Positions 38,305 to 46,173 of a stretch of DNA of 64,000 bases are shown here, piece after piece (position 1 is the stretch's first letter; each line of letters begins with the position of its first letter). The stretch is from Candidatus Rhodoferax bjergmarkensis (GTDB taxonomy: Bacteria > Pseudomonadota > Gammaproteobacteria > Burkholderiales > Burkholderiaceae_C), in the NCBI GenBank assembly GCA_016708345.1, contig JADJFX010000036.1, positions 1 through 64,000 of the forward strand. The letters are read 5' to 3'. Made by a program: the position numbers and the translations under genes. Under the pieces are notes generated by a model. It did no database searches, was not told where the DNA came from, and saw only the letters and a list, made by a program, of their open reading frames with translations.

Positions 38305-38765
38305 GCTTTCACCGCCTGATTCCAGCGTGCCGCAGTATGAATCGCGGCCCGGATGCGCTGGTAGGTGCCGCAGCGGCAAATATTGGTGATGCTGGCGTCA
38401 ATGTCAGCGTCGGTCGGTTTGGGGGTGACTCTGAGCAGTGATGCGGCGGCCAGAATCATGCCGCTTTGGCAGTAGCCGCACTGGGGCACTTGGTGGGTGA
38501 CCCAGGCCGCCTGCAGTGCTTTGACAACGTTGTCTGGCCCGCCTTCGATGGTGCGAATATTTTTGCCTTGGACGGCAGAAATTGGCGTGACGCAGGAGCG
38601 GGTGGCCACACCGTCCACTTCCACCGTGCAAGCACCGCAGTAGCCAATGCCGCAGCCAAATTTGGTACCCGTCAGGCCCAATTCATCGCGCAGCGCCCAT
38701 AGTAGGGGCATCTCTGGTTCGACCTCTAGTTGCCGTGACGAACCGTTTACTGTCAAACTGGTCAT
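38301..38765 (-). CDS. 2Fe-2S subunit of molybdenum hydroxylase (IorA-like)
   Basis: 154 residues, the usual size. The plant-type 2Fe-2S cluster ligands are CGIGYCGACTVEVDG with a further Cys in TRSC. The second all-helical cluster domain has PQCGYCQSGM and NICRCGTYQRI. It passes electrons from the molybdenum site. First gene of the operon, with a 4-base overlap to the large subunit. No FAD subunit is present, as in the isoquinoline-type enzymes, so an external acceptor such as a cytochrome is expected. Confidence 0.93.
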   Translation of the reverse strand: MTSLTVNGSSRQLEVEPEMPLLWALRDELGLTGTKFGCGIGYCGACTVEVDGVATRSCVTPISAVQGKNIRTIEGGPDNVVKALQAAWVTHQVPQCGYCQSGMILAAASLLRVTPKPTDADIDASITNICRCGTYQRIRAAIHTAARWNQAVKA

Positions 38766-38878
38766 GGTGTCTGTCCTCTTATATGCATTTTCAATTTTTT
38801 TCTGGTTGATTTCTTAGGACTTTACACGGTTGCAGCCGCCTGCGGTTGCTCGGCCTTGGCCACGCAGCGCCCTTCTGA

Positions 38879-39286
38879 TCAAGCCCGGCGTCCGCTGCAT
38901 CGGCTTCCAATGTTCGACGCCCGGTCATCAAAAGTCAAAAGTGAACCCTGACCGGCCTGGCTTGCGAGTGCAATGTGAAGGCAGTCTGCAAAATTCTGGA
39001 AACCATTTTGCTTGAAAAGCCACAGTCATTGCTCTAACGCCTGCTCGGTCTGGAACGTCAGTTCCATCACGTTCATCAAAGCATTCAATGCAGCTGTTAC
39101 CTGCGGCCTGTCAAAGTGATACTTGGTTTGCATCACCCACTCTACCTCCTGCATGACGGTAGTGGTCACGAAAAGTCGCTCGTCCTTACTGATCGCTTCA
39201 TCAAACAGCTTGGCCACGCGCGCGCACTGCTTCGCGTCATCTTTTATCAGCCATCGAACCAAAATGTTTGTATCGAGTGCTGCCAT
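38879..39286 (-). pseudogene. vapC-like PIN-domain toxin with in-frame stop
   Basis: The full frame would give about 135 residues. Starting at 39286: ALDTNILVRWLIKDD (first PIN Asp), then QEVEWVMQTKYHF. After LEQ a TGA at 39026-39028 interrupts, but the same frame continues with LWLFKQNGFQNFADCLHIAL and then LLTFDDR, holding the remaining conserved Asp residues. So one base substitution separates an intact PIN domain. It overlaps the antitoxin stop (TGATG). Probably an inactivated toxin, or a sequencing error; either way the truncated 87-residue product lacks part of the active site. Confidence 0.75.
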
Positions 39287-39511
39287 CAAGCCGCACCGAT
39301 GCTCATTTCGGCAATTGAGACCGAGGTGTCAGACGGCGGCGTGAGCAAGCCCCTGAGCTCACGGATGGACTTTGTTTTTGGCCCGCATCACAACCGTTCC
39401 ATCAGACATGGGTGTGAACGTGAGCCGGTCTTTTGGGCTGATCGCAATCAGCCGCCGGATGTCGGCAGGAATGGTAATTTGACCCTTGCTGGTGAGTGTG
39501 GTTTCAGACAT
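39286..39511 (-). pseudogene. vapB/AbrB-type antitoxin (frameshifted)
   Basis: ATG at 39511: MSETTLTSKGQITIPADIRR then ISPKDRLTFTPMSDGTVVMR, a SpoVT/AbrB DNA-binding domain. The frame runs into a stop after KNKVHP. One base fewer near 39370-39379 restores the family-typical KNKSIRELRGLLTPPSD and ends at TGA overlapping the toxin start. About 74 residues after correction. It was too short and broken for standard ORF finding. It pairs with the PIN toxin as a VapBC locus. Confidence 0.7.
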
Positions 39512-39682
39512 AGAAATTTCCTTCTATTAAGATTTAATGGAAGCAATTAGGTTGGCCAGATCAATCCAATGACACTCATTTCTGTAGCATGCAGGTGGAG
39601 TTGCCAAACGCGGCCAATAAGTGGCTCAAGGCATTGGGGATGCGCCACAAAGACACCAGTGAAACTGATGTGCAGCGCAAAC

Positions 39683-40054
39683 CTAAGTTTTTTTGACTCG
39701 TTGCCGCCTTAGCAACAGCGTCATGAATTCATCCACCAGTTCCCGGTGATCCGGGGTCAACGCTGAATATTTGGTCGAAGTCAGCGCAAGATCAAGTTCC
39801 ACAGGCTTGTGACCAACAACGCATGCGCCAGACTTGTCCGCACTTTGTACTGAAGTCTCCATCCTTCGATGCAGCTCCGAAACCGTCACACCTAAGGCTG
39901 TAGCAATACGTTCCAAAGTTTCGGGCGAATAGCCCTGTGTACCCCGTTCGATGCGCGACAAGTTGCTGGCGTTGGTGTCTGCAGCCAAGGCAATTTCCTC
40001 AAGCGTCGCTTTGTGCGACTCCCTGATCTCCCGAATGACTTGCCCAATTTTCAT
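39683..40054 (-). CDS. XRE-family helix-turn-helix regulator
   Basis: 123 residues from the ATG at 40054 (MKIGQVIREIRESHKATLEE). The HTH_3 domain occupies about 3-60 (EEIALAADTNASNLSRIERG, SPETLERIATALGV). The C-terminal half has no recognised domain. A longer in-frame start would read through the palindrome upstream and is unlikely. The 31-bp dyad at 40075-40105 lies just before the start, which suggests autorepression. Confidence 0.8.
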   Translation of the reverse strand: MKIGQVIREIRESHKATLEEIALAADTNASNLSRIERGTQGYSPETLERIATALGVTVSELHRRMETSVQSADKSGACVVGHKPVELDLALTSTKYSALTPDHRELVDEFMTLLLRRQRVKKT

Positions 40055-40074
40055 GGGCGCAATGTTGGTTGGAA

Positions 40075-40105
40075 TTGACGTATTGCGCAAAGCGCAACAC
40101 GTCAA
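40075..40105. promoter_or_regulatory. 31-bp palindrome upstream of the XRE regulator
   Basis: TTGACGT and ACGTCAA (7 bp each) flank TTGCGC and GCGCAA, all sharing one centre. A further ACGTCAA-type half site follows at about 40130-40137. It is positioned between the divergent regulator and glycosyltransferase genes and is a likely operator. Confidence 0.6.
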
Positions 40106-40177
40106 TTAAAATGACTCACAACGTCAATCTTACTGCGCTACTCACCTATCCAATCAATCACAAAGTGAACCGCCACC

Positions 40178-41098
40178 ATGATTTCCATTGTTGTTAATTT
40201 CTTCAATAACTGCCGCGAAGCCGAGAGAACACTTTTTTCTTTAAGCCGCGCCTATCAAAAGGGAATTTTCGACACGCCGTATGAAGTGATCGTCATTGAC
40301 CACGGCTCCACCAAACCGTTGTCGGCAAGCACTGTCATGTCGTTTGGCCCGGAATTCAAATACCGTTTTGTGAAGACCACTTCTGTGTCGCCTGTGAAAG
40401 CCATTAATGTCGCCTGTCGTGATGCTGCCGGTGATGAGTTGTTGGTTCTGATTGATGGCGCGCACATCCTGTCGCCGGGCATTCTGAAGGCAGCCACCGA
40501 TGCCTTTAAGATGTTTGCAAACCCATTTATTGCTACCGTCCCTTTTCATCTTGGCCCCAAGCGACAAAATGAATCTGTCGCCGATGGCTACAACCAGCAA
40601 GTTGAAGATGCACTACTTGCGCCGATTGACTGGAAGTCCAACGGCTACAAGCTGTATACAGCGACAGGTAACTTCGCAGATTCGAGTGGCGGCTGGTTTG
40701 GTTGCTTGCTGGAAAGCGGATGTTTTGGCATGCGCAAAGCTGATTACTTGACCATGGGTGGATTTGACGAGCGATTTCAAACCAAAGGCGGGGGCCTTGT
40801 TGCGCTTGAGTTTTTCAAACGTGCCGTTTCCAATAGCGCCTTCGAATATGTCATGCTTCTGGGAGAGGGCACATTTCATCAATTCCACGGTGGGGTAGCC
40901 AGCAATGCAAAGCTCGAGGATCATCCTTTCGAAGAATTTCACAACGAATATACGAAGATCACTGGCACAGAGTACAGCCAAGCCTTGCGCAAACCCTACT
41001 TCGTCGGCCAGTTACCAAATGAAGTACTGCCTATCGTGCAAACATCCGCTGCAATGGGAACCAATTTTTGGTTGGCTATGGCACAAAATACAGCTTGA
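40178..41098 (+). CDS. Family 2-like glycosyltransferase
   Basis: 306 residues with a GT-A-fold N-terminus: ISIVVNFFNNCREAERTLFS, EVIVIDHGST, and LLVLIDGAHILSPG where GT2 enzymes have the DxD-like metal site (here D-G-A-H, unusual). Later GMRKADYLTMGGFDERFQTK matches the GT2 acceptor-side motif, and FHQFHGG follows. No membrane segment. It likely adds a sugar to an unknown acceptor. It stands alone, divergent from the XRE gene and with GC content lower than its neighbours. Confidence 0.8.
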   Translation: MISIVVNFFNNCREAERTLFSLSRAYQKGIFDTPYEVIVIDHGSTKPLSASTVMSFGPEFKYRFVKTTSVSPVKAINVACRDAAGDELLVLIDGAHILSPGILKAATDAFKMFANPFIATVPFHLGPKRQNESVADGYNQQVEDALLAPIDWKSNGYKLYTATGNFADSSGGWFGCLLESGCFGMRKADYLTMGGFDERFQTKGGGLVALEFFKRAVSNSAFEYVMLLGEGTFHQFHGGVASNAKLEDHPFEEFHNEYTKITGTEYSQALRKPYFVGQLPNEVLPIVQTSAAMGTNFWLAMAQNTA

Positions 41099-41419
41099 CG
41101 CGCATTAAGCCGGATGCCTTGGATGCAAGTCATCAAACCTGCAACGCTATTAATTAAGGAGCTGTCTACGCACGTTGCACATGCGGTACAGCCCAAAAAA
41201 TTACCTGCGAAAAGTTGTGGCTGGCAGCCGTGGCCGAGCTGCGCTTAATTGATGTTTTATGAAATTTCTCCTCATCAATTTCCTCTACTGCGCGAATGTT
41301 TGCGACACATTGAAAGCGGCAGGGAAATTAACATCTTGCAAACGAACGGCCGCCCATATGATTCGAACGCCATGATGGCTGACACGATACAGGCGTGAGT
41401 TTTGCAGACATGGGGCCAT
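41099..41419. other. Gene-free stretch after the glycosyltransferase
   Basis: No recognisable gene, RNA or strong repeat. A GCTATTAATTAAGGAGCTG stretch near 41143 may be a very worn copy of the dispersed repeat. Confidence 0.3.
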
Positions 41420-41712
41420 GCAGACATAAGTAGAGTAGAGAACAGATTTTTACCTGCCCTCCCTCATCAAACCGTGCATCCGGTTTTCCCGCACACGGTT
41501 TTCCGATGTTCTTCATGCCAATGCATGCACCGATTTCCGGCCCCTAACCCTGACCAGTCGTTATACGTGATGTGCAGGACATCATCTCGGCTGATCTTGT
41601 CGTAGAGCACGTAAAAGCAGTAGGCTGACTCTTACTTGGCATTGTTGACTTGGTGCTGGCTGGATTCAGGCACGCGCCCTTCGTCCATCACACAGTAGCG
41701 CAGGCGTAAGGC
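41420..41712 (-). mobile_element. Group II intron remnant (5' RT fragment plus domain V)
   Basis: On the minus strand, 41622 to about 41574 encodes YCFYVLYDKISRDDVL, resembling the start of group II intron reverse transcriptases; the same frame is interrupted by stops upstream. About 75 bases later comes a domain V-like hairpin (41469-41502): CCGTGTGCGG, GAAA loop, ACCGGATGCACGG, with the expected two-base bulge and one mismatch, followed by TTTGATGAGGGAGGG as in domain VI. The reverse transcriptase core is deleted. The short frame across domain V (GKPCAGKPDARFDEGG) is an artefact often annotated as a protein. Confidence 0.65.
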
Positions 41713-41829
41713 CGTTAGGCGCGCAAACCCGTTTGTGTCAAAACGCACACACACCGGATACACGCACAACACAGGGCGTTTGCAAAATCAGCAGCTGGTA
41801 ATTCACACCTCAACCTGAAAGCGCACTCT
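41713..41829. other. Leader region of the esterase gene
   Basis: Nothing recognisable apart from the ACACACACCGGATACACG stretch; the esterase promoter is expected here. Confidence 0.25.
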
Positions 41830-42833
41830 ATGAAATCGACCCATATGAAAACCCCATTTTTGCCAGCCAACCCCACCCGTTCGCAGCGTACCCGCTGGTG
41901 CGTGCTGGCGGCTGCGCTCGCCCTGGCGGCCTGCGGCGGCGGCGAGTCCACTGCGGGCAGTGCCACGGGCAACACCAGCACACCCGCGACCACCACCCCC
42001 GCCGCAACCACGGTGGCGGCCACCACCACCAACGTGGCCTATGCCAGCACTTCATCGGCGCAAAAGCTCGACGTGTATGTGCCCGAAGGGGCAGGCCCCT
42101 TCCCGGCGGTGGTGCTGATCCATGGCGGTGCCTTCATGATGGGCGACAAAGGCGGTGAGGCCAATAACGCCCGGGCGCTCAACGCCAAAGGGTATGTGGC
42201 GGTCAGCATCAACTACCGGCTCAGTGGCGAGGCGCAATTTCCGGCGCAGGTGCATGACATCAAGGCGGCGGTGCGGTTCATCCGGGCCAATGCCGCCACC
42301 TACCGCATCAACCCGCTCAAAATTGGCAGCTGGGGCGCGTCTGCCGGGGGCAACCTGTCGGCCATGCTGGGCACCACCGGGGTGTGGCGGAGCTGGAGGG
42401 CGCCGATTTGGGCAACGCTAGCCAGTCGTCCCGCGTATTGGCGTCGGTGGACTGGTTTGGGCCCATCAACTTCTCCACCATGGATGCCGAGGCGCAGGCG
42501 CTGGGGTTCACCATCAACACCAACGCTGCCACGTCGCCCGAATCCAAGTACCTGGGTGCCGCAGTGCCCAGCGTGCCCGATTTGGTGGCCAAAGCCAACC
42601 CCGCAAGCTACATCACCAGCGACGATGCGGCATTCTTCATCCAGGCCGGCAGCGTGGACCGGAACATTCCCTACACCCAAAGCGCCAATTTCCATGCGGC
42701 ACTGGTCGCCGCCAAGGGGGCTGACCAAGCCAGCTACGAGCTGTTGGCGGGTGCCGGGCATGGCACTTCGGAATTTTCGACCACGGCCAATCTGGACAAA
42801 GTGATTGCGTTCTTTGACAAGACCCTGAAATAG
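41830..42833 (+). CDS. Lipoprotein alpha/beta-hydrolase esterase (frameshifted)
   Basis: About 334 residues after correction. The lipoprotein signal VLAAALALAACGGGE has a lipobox Cys. After a Thr/Ala-rich linker comes an esterase/lipase fold: VVLIHGGAFMMGDKGG (oxyanion HGGAF), SWGASAGGNLSAMLG (nucleophile Ser in GASAG), SVDRNIP (Asp) and GAGHGTSEF (His). The frame breaks in the four-G run at 42379-42382: one added G gives TTGGVAELEGADLGNA and joins both halves. A carboxylester hydrolase in the periplasmic face of the outer membrane is likely; the substrate is unknown. Met at 41845 is an alternative start. Confidence 0.8.
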
Positions 42834-42960
42834 CCGTGTCGCGCTCAACCATCGGCAGCGCTTGCATTGGCGGCGCGTGTATAGGCAGCGGCTGTACCGG
42901 CAATCGCTGTACCAATCCGAATCGCAGTGCGCGCGTGTCCGGTGGTGGGTGGTGTCAAAA

Positions 42961-42997
42961 TCCTTTGCGGCGCGGCCATGCTCTGCGCCGCAAAGGA
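42961..42997 (+). promoter_or_regulatory. Perfect 13-bp hairpin sequestering the response regulator ribosome site
   Basis: TCCTTTGCGGCGC (42961-42973) pairs perfectly with GCGCCGCAAAGGA (42985-42997) around an 11-base loop. The right arm contains AAAGGA, the likely Shine-Dalgarno site, 6 bases before the ATG at 43004. The fold would block translation initiation unless opened. Confidence 0.6.
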
Positions 42998-43003
42998 CGC
43001 CCC

Positions 43004-43723
43004 ATGATTCACTGCCTGCTTGTGGATGACGATGAAGCGATTCGCACCAGCCTGGGCCACTACCTGCGTGGCTTTGGCATGGCCGTAACGCTGGCCGAGG
43101 GGGCAGTGGCCATGCGTGGCCTGCTGGCCCAGTCGCGGTTTGACATTATTTTGCTCGACCTGATGCTCCCCGACGGCGATGGGCTGGAGCTGTGCCAGTC
43201 GGTGGTGGGCACCAGCGCCACGCCGGTCATTTTGCTGACCGCCAAAGGCGATGTGGGCAGCCGGGTGCTGGGGCTGGAGTGGGGCGCTGACGACTACATT
43301 ACCAAACCCTTCGAGCCGCGCGAACTGGTCGCCCGCATGCACGCCCTGCTGCGCCGCGACCACCGCAGCCGCCAGCAAGCCCAGCCCGCAGCGTTGGCAC
43401 AGGCCGCGCAAACCGTCGAATTTGCGGGTTGGCGCTTTGACCGGGTGCGCCACTTGCTGATCGACCCCTCCGGGGTGGTGTTGCCCTTGTCCAGCGCCGA
43501 ATACCGCCTGCTGGCCGCCCTGGCCAGCCACCCCAACCAAGTGCTGAGCCGCGAGCGGCTGCTGGAGCTGAGCCGCGCCCCCGGCGTGGACGTGAACGAC
43601 CGCAGCATTGACCTGGTGGTGTCGCGCCTGCGCAAAAAACTGGGCGACACCCAGCGCGATGGCAGTCTGATACGCACCATCCGGGGTGAGGGTTATCTGT
43701 TCGACACCTCGCCCGTATGCTGA
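43004..43723 (+). CDS. OmpR-family response regulator
   Basis: 239 residues. Start at 43004 (MIHCLLVDDDEAIRTSLG), which begins the receiver domain and follows AAAGGA; upstream in-frame residues are not conserved. Receiver domain with acidic DDD, phospho-acceptor LLDLMLPDGDG, ILLTAKG and ADDYITKPF. C-terminal winged helix (about 150-235) with YRLLAALASHPNQVLSRERL and DRSIDLVVSRLRKKL. It overlaps its sensor kinase by 7 bases. The signal is unknown. Confidence 0.93.
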   Translation: MIHCLLVDDDEAIRTSLGHYLRGFGMAVTLAEGAVAMRGLLAQSRFDIILLDLMLPDGDGLELCQSVVGTSATPVILLTAKGDVGSRVLGLEWGADDYITKPFEPRELVARMHALLRRDHRSRQQAQPAALAQAAQTVEFAGWRFDRVRHLLIDPSGVVLPLSSAEYRLLAALASHPNQVLSRERLLELSRAPGVDVNDRSIDLVVSRLRKKLGDTQRDGSLIRTIRGEGYLFDTSPVC

Positions 43724-44916
43724 ATCCAGCGCGCCCCCTGAAAAAACCATGGCACCTGCCCACGCTGTGGCAAGACACCTTGTTTGCCCGGCTTTTTGTG
43801 CTGCTGTGGGCCATGCTGGTGCTGAGCCACGCCGTCGCCTTTGTCGTGGTAACCCAGCTGGCCATACCGCTGACCCGCCCGAGCGTGGTGGCGGATGGCG
43901 CGCATCAGCCACGCCCCGCGGTTGTTTTTCCGTCCTTGCCACCCGCGGGGGGCAGTGCCTCGTCCGAACTGCCCGCAAGGCATGACGACCTGCCGGGCTT
44001 GCCCCTGCCGCTGCTGCTGCTGGACTACGCCATTCGCCTGCTGGTCATGGGGCTGGGTGCCTGGTGGGGCTCGCGCTGGCTCGCACTCCCGGTCAAACGC
44101 CTGGTGAATGCGGCGCACGCCATGGGCAACGCGCTGGAGCAGGGCCAGCCGCCACCGCCACTCGATGAAAAACGCGGCACCGTCGAAGCACAACAGGCCG
44201 CCACCGTGTTCAACCGCCTTGCCACGGATTTGTACACGGCGTTTCGCAGCCGCGAGCTGCTGTTTGCCACCGTGTCGCACGACCTGCGCACCCCCATGAC
44301 CCGCATTCGCCTGCGCCTGGAGTCGCACCCCGGCCCCGCCGAGGTCGCCCAGTGCATCGCCGATATTGCGCAAATGGACGAGCTGGTGCGCTCCGCCCTG
44401 GCCATGGTGCGCCAGAGCGCCGGAGCGCAGGCCCTGCAGCCCACGCGCATTGACGCGCTGCTGCAGGCGGTGGTGGACGACTACGCCGACATGGGCCAGC
44501 CGCTGGTCTGGCCCGAGGCGCAAACCACGCCCCCAATCACCGCACTGGCAGACCCCCTGGCCCTGCGCCGGGTGCTGGACAACGTGATTCAAAACGCCCT
44601 GCGCCATGCCAGCCAGGTGCAGCTGTCGCTGTGGTTCGCACCCGACACTGCAACGGTGACCATTGCACTGGAGGACGACGGACCCGGCATGGCCGAATCT
44701 CAGCTGGCCAGCCTGTTGGCACCCGCTGCGCACGCTATGGGTTTGCAGGGCTCAGTTTCCGGTCACGGTTCGGCGCAGGCGGGTGGTCAGGGCAGTGGTT
44801 TGGGCTTGTACATTGCGCACGATTTGATGCGCCTGCAGGGCGGCTCCATGGTGCTGACCAACCGGCCTGAGGGCGGGCTGCGCGTGGAAATACGCTTGCA
44901 AAGAAACAGCGATTGA
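43717..44916 (+). CDS. Sensor histidine kinase
   Basis: 399 residues, partner of the preceding regulator. Two membrane helices (LFARLFVLLWAMLVLSHAVA and LLLDYAIRLLVMGLGAWWG) bracket a short, proline-rich periplasmic loop of about 70 residues. HAMP-like linker, then the H-box VSHDLRTPMTRIRLRLE with the phospho-His, N-box NVIQNALRHAS, G1 LEDDGPGM and G2 GSGLGLYIAHDLMRL. Layout resembles EnvZ-type kinases. The small sensor loop suggests membrane or chemical stress, which is only a guess. Confidence 0.92.
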   Translation: MLNPARPLKKPWHLPTLWQDTLFARLFVLLWAMLVLSHAVAFVVVTQLAIPLTRPSVVADGAHQPRPAVVFPSLPPAGGSASSELPARHDDLPGLPLPLLLLDYAIRLLVMGLGAWWGSRWLALPVKRLVNAAHAMGNALEQGQPPPPLDEKRGTVEAQQAATVFNRLATDLYTAFRSRELLFATVSHDLRTPMTRIRLRLESHPGPAEVAQCIADIAQMDELVRSALAMVRQSAGAQALQPTRIDALLQAVVDDYADMGQPLVWPEAQTTPPITALADPLALRRVLDNVIQNALRHASQVQLSLWFAPDTATVTIALEDDGPGMAESQLASLLAPAAHAMGLQGSVSGHGSAQAGGQGSGLGLYIAHDLMRLQGGSMVLTNRPEGGLRVEIRLQRNSD

Positions 44917-45012
44917 TGGGCGGGCGGCGATCTTCGCTTGACAGCCGGAAATTCGTCGCAGATACTTTGCCTCCACCCACTTGAAATCCACGTTTATTTT
45001 CAAGCTTTTCCC

Positions 45013-46173
45013 ATGTCCGCGGCCATCACCTCGTCCACTGCTGCACCAACGGTGACGAAGCGCTACAGCCGTTTGTCCAGCTTGGTTCTGGGTGCCAACC
45101 CCCAGCAGCGCGGCACCGTCATGGTGGCCATGTATGCCTCGGCGGTCTATATCGCTTGTCTGGGCCTGGTGGCTTTTTTTGTGCAAACTGGATTCATGGC
45201 ACCGGCGGTCGGCTGGTGGATGACGGGCGGCATCATTGCGACTATCGCGCTGATTTACACCATGCTGCGCAGCGGCTGGAGCATGCGCTTCAAGGACCCG
45301 GCTTTGACGGTGTTCCAGATCATCCTGGCCATCAGCTGGGACTGCATCAACTATGCACTCATCGGGCCGGCCCACGCCGGGATGCTTTTACTGATGGAAC
45401 TGAGTCTGTTCTTTGGCATTTTCTCGCTGACTGCGCGTTCGGCTCGCATTGCGCTGGCCTATACGCTGTTTGCAGCGGGTGCTGCCATGGCCTACGGGTC
45501 CATCACCGATCCCGCCGCGTTCCGACCTGATCTCCAAGCCATTTATTTTGTCGCCTTGCTGCTGGTGACCAGCATGATTGCGCGCCTTGCGACCAGTTTG
45601 ACCGGCATGCGCCGCGAGCTCGAAGCCCAGCGCAAAGGGCTGGCTGGCGCACTGCAGCACATTCAGGAAGCAAGCTCGCGCGATGCCCTGACCGGCCTGC
45701 ACAACCGCCGCCACATGATGGAAATGCTGCGCCACGAGGTGGAGCGACACCAGCGCTTCAACACCGGTTTTAGTCTGGCCCTGATCGATCTGGACCACTT
45801 CAAACAGTTCAACGACCGCTATGGGCACCAAACCGGTGATGAAGCTTTGTGCTGCTTTGCACGTCAGGCCCAGGCTACCTTGCGCGCGGGCGACGTGCTG
45901 GCGCGCTGGGGCGGGGAAGAGTTCATGCTCTTGTTCCCGGAATCTACTGCGCAAGACGGGCTGGCGAACCTGGAACTGCTGCGCAGCAGCTTGCAAGAAG
46001 CCACTGTCAGCCCACAACACCCCGAGCTAAGGGTTCGGTTTTCGGCCGGATTGACGTCATTTATTTCCGGCGAGAGCATTCAAAAAACCATAGAACGCGC
46101 CGATCAGGCGCTTTACCAGGCCAAGGCCAGCGGCAGAAACCGCTGCGAAATCAACCTGGAGCCCGGCACATGA
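45013..46173 (+). CDS. Membrane diguanylate cyclase 1 of tandem pair
   Basis: 386 residues. Start at 45013 (MSAAITSSTAAPTVTK) rather than an upstream frame extension. About six membrane helices (45-220) then GGDEF: SRDALTGLHNRRHMMEML, DLDHFKQFNDRYGHQ and ARWGGEEFMLLFPE, with RAGD as the RxxD inhibitory site. Makes c-di-GMP. Its stop overlaps the next ATG (ATGA). The shared LGANP and SGWSxRFKDP motifs show that the two genes arose by tandem duplication. Confidence 0.93.
   Translation: MSAAITSSTAAPTVTKRYSRLSSLVLGANPQQRGTVMVAMYASAVYIACLGLVAFFVQTGFMAPAVGWWMTGGIIATIALIYTMLRSGWSMRFKDPALTVFQIILAISWDCINYALIGPAHAGMLLLMELSLFFGIFSLTARSARIALAYTLFAAGAAMAYGSITDPAAFRPDLQAIYFVALLLVTSMIARLATSLTGMRRELEAQRKGLAGALQHIQEASSRDALTGLHNRRHMMEMLRHEVERHQRFNTGFSLALIDLDHFKQFNDRYGHQTGDEALCCFARQAQATLRAGDVLARWGGEEFMLLFPESTAQDGLANLELLRSSLQEATVSPQHPELRVRFSAGLTSFISGESIQKTIERADQALYQAKASGRNRCEINLEPGT

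Noticed and set aside
39588..39696. Short frame MQVELPNAANKWLKALGM and onward
   Set aside because: Only about 35 codons with stops just before it. It may be the tail of a lost gene, but I cannot name the family.
41328..41516. 62-residue frame containing GKPCAGKPDARFDEGG
   Set aside because: It runs through the group II intron domain V region; this peptide is a by-product of RNA structure, not a protein family.
43693..44733. Open frame antisense to the sensor kinase
   Set aside because: High-GC shadow frame without domain motifs; the plus strand holds intact kinase boxes.
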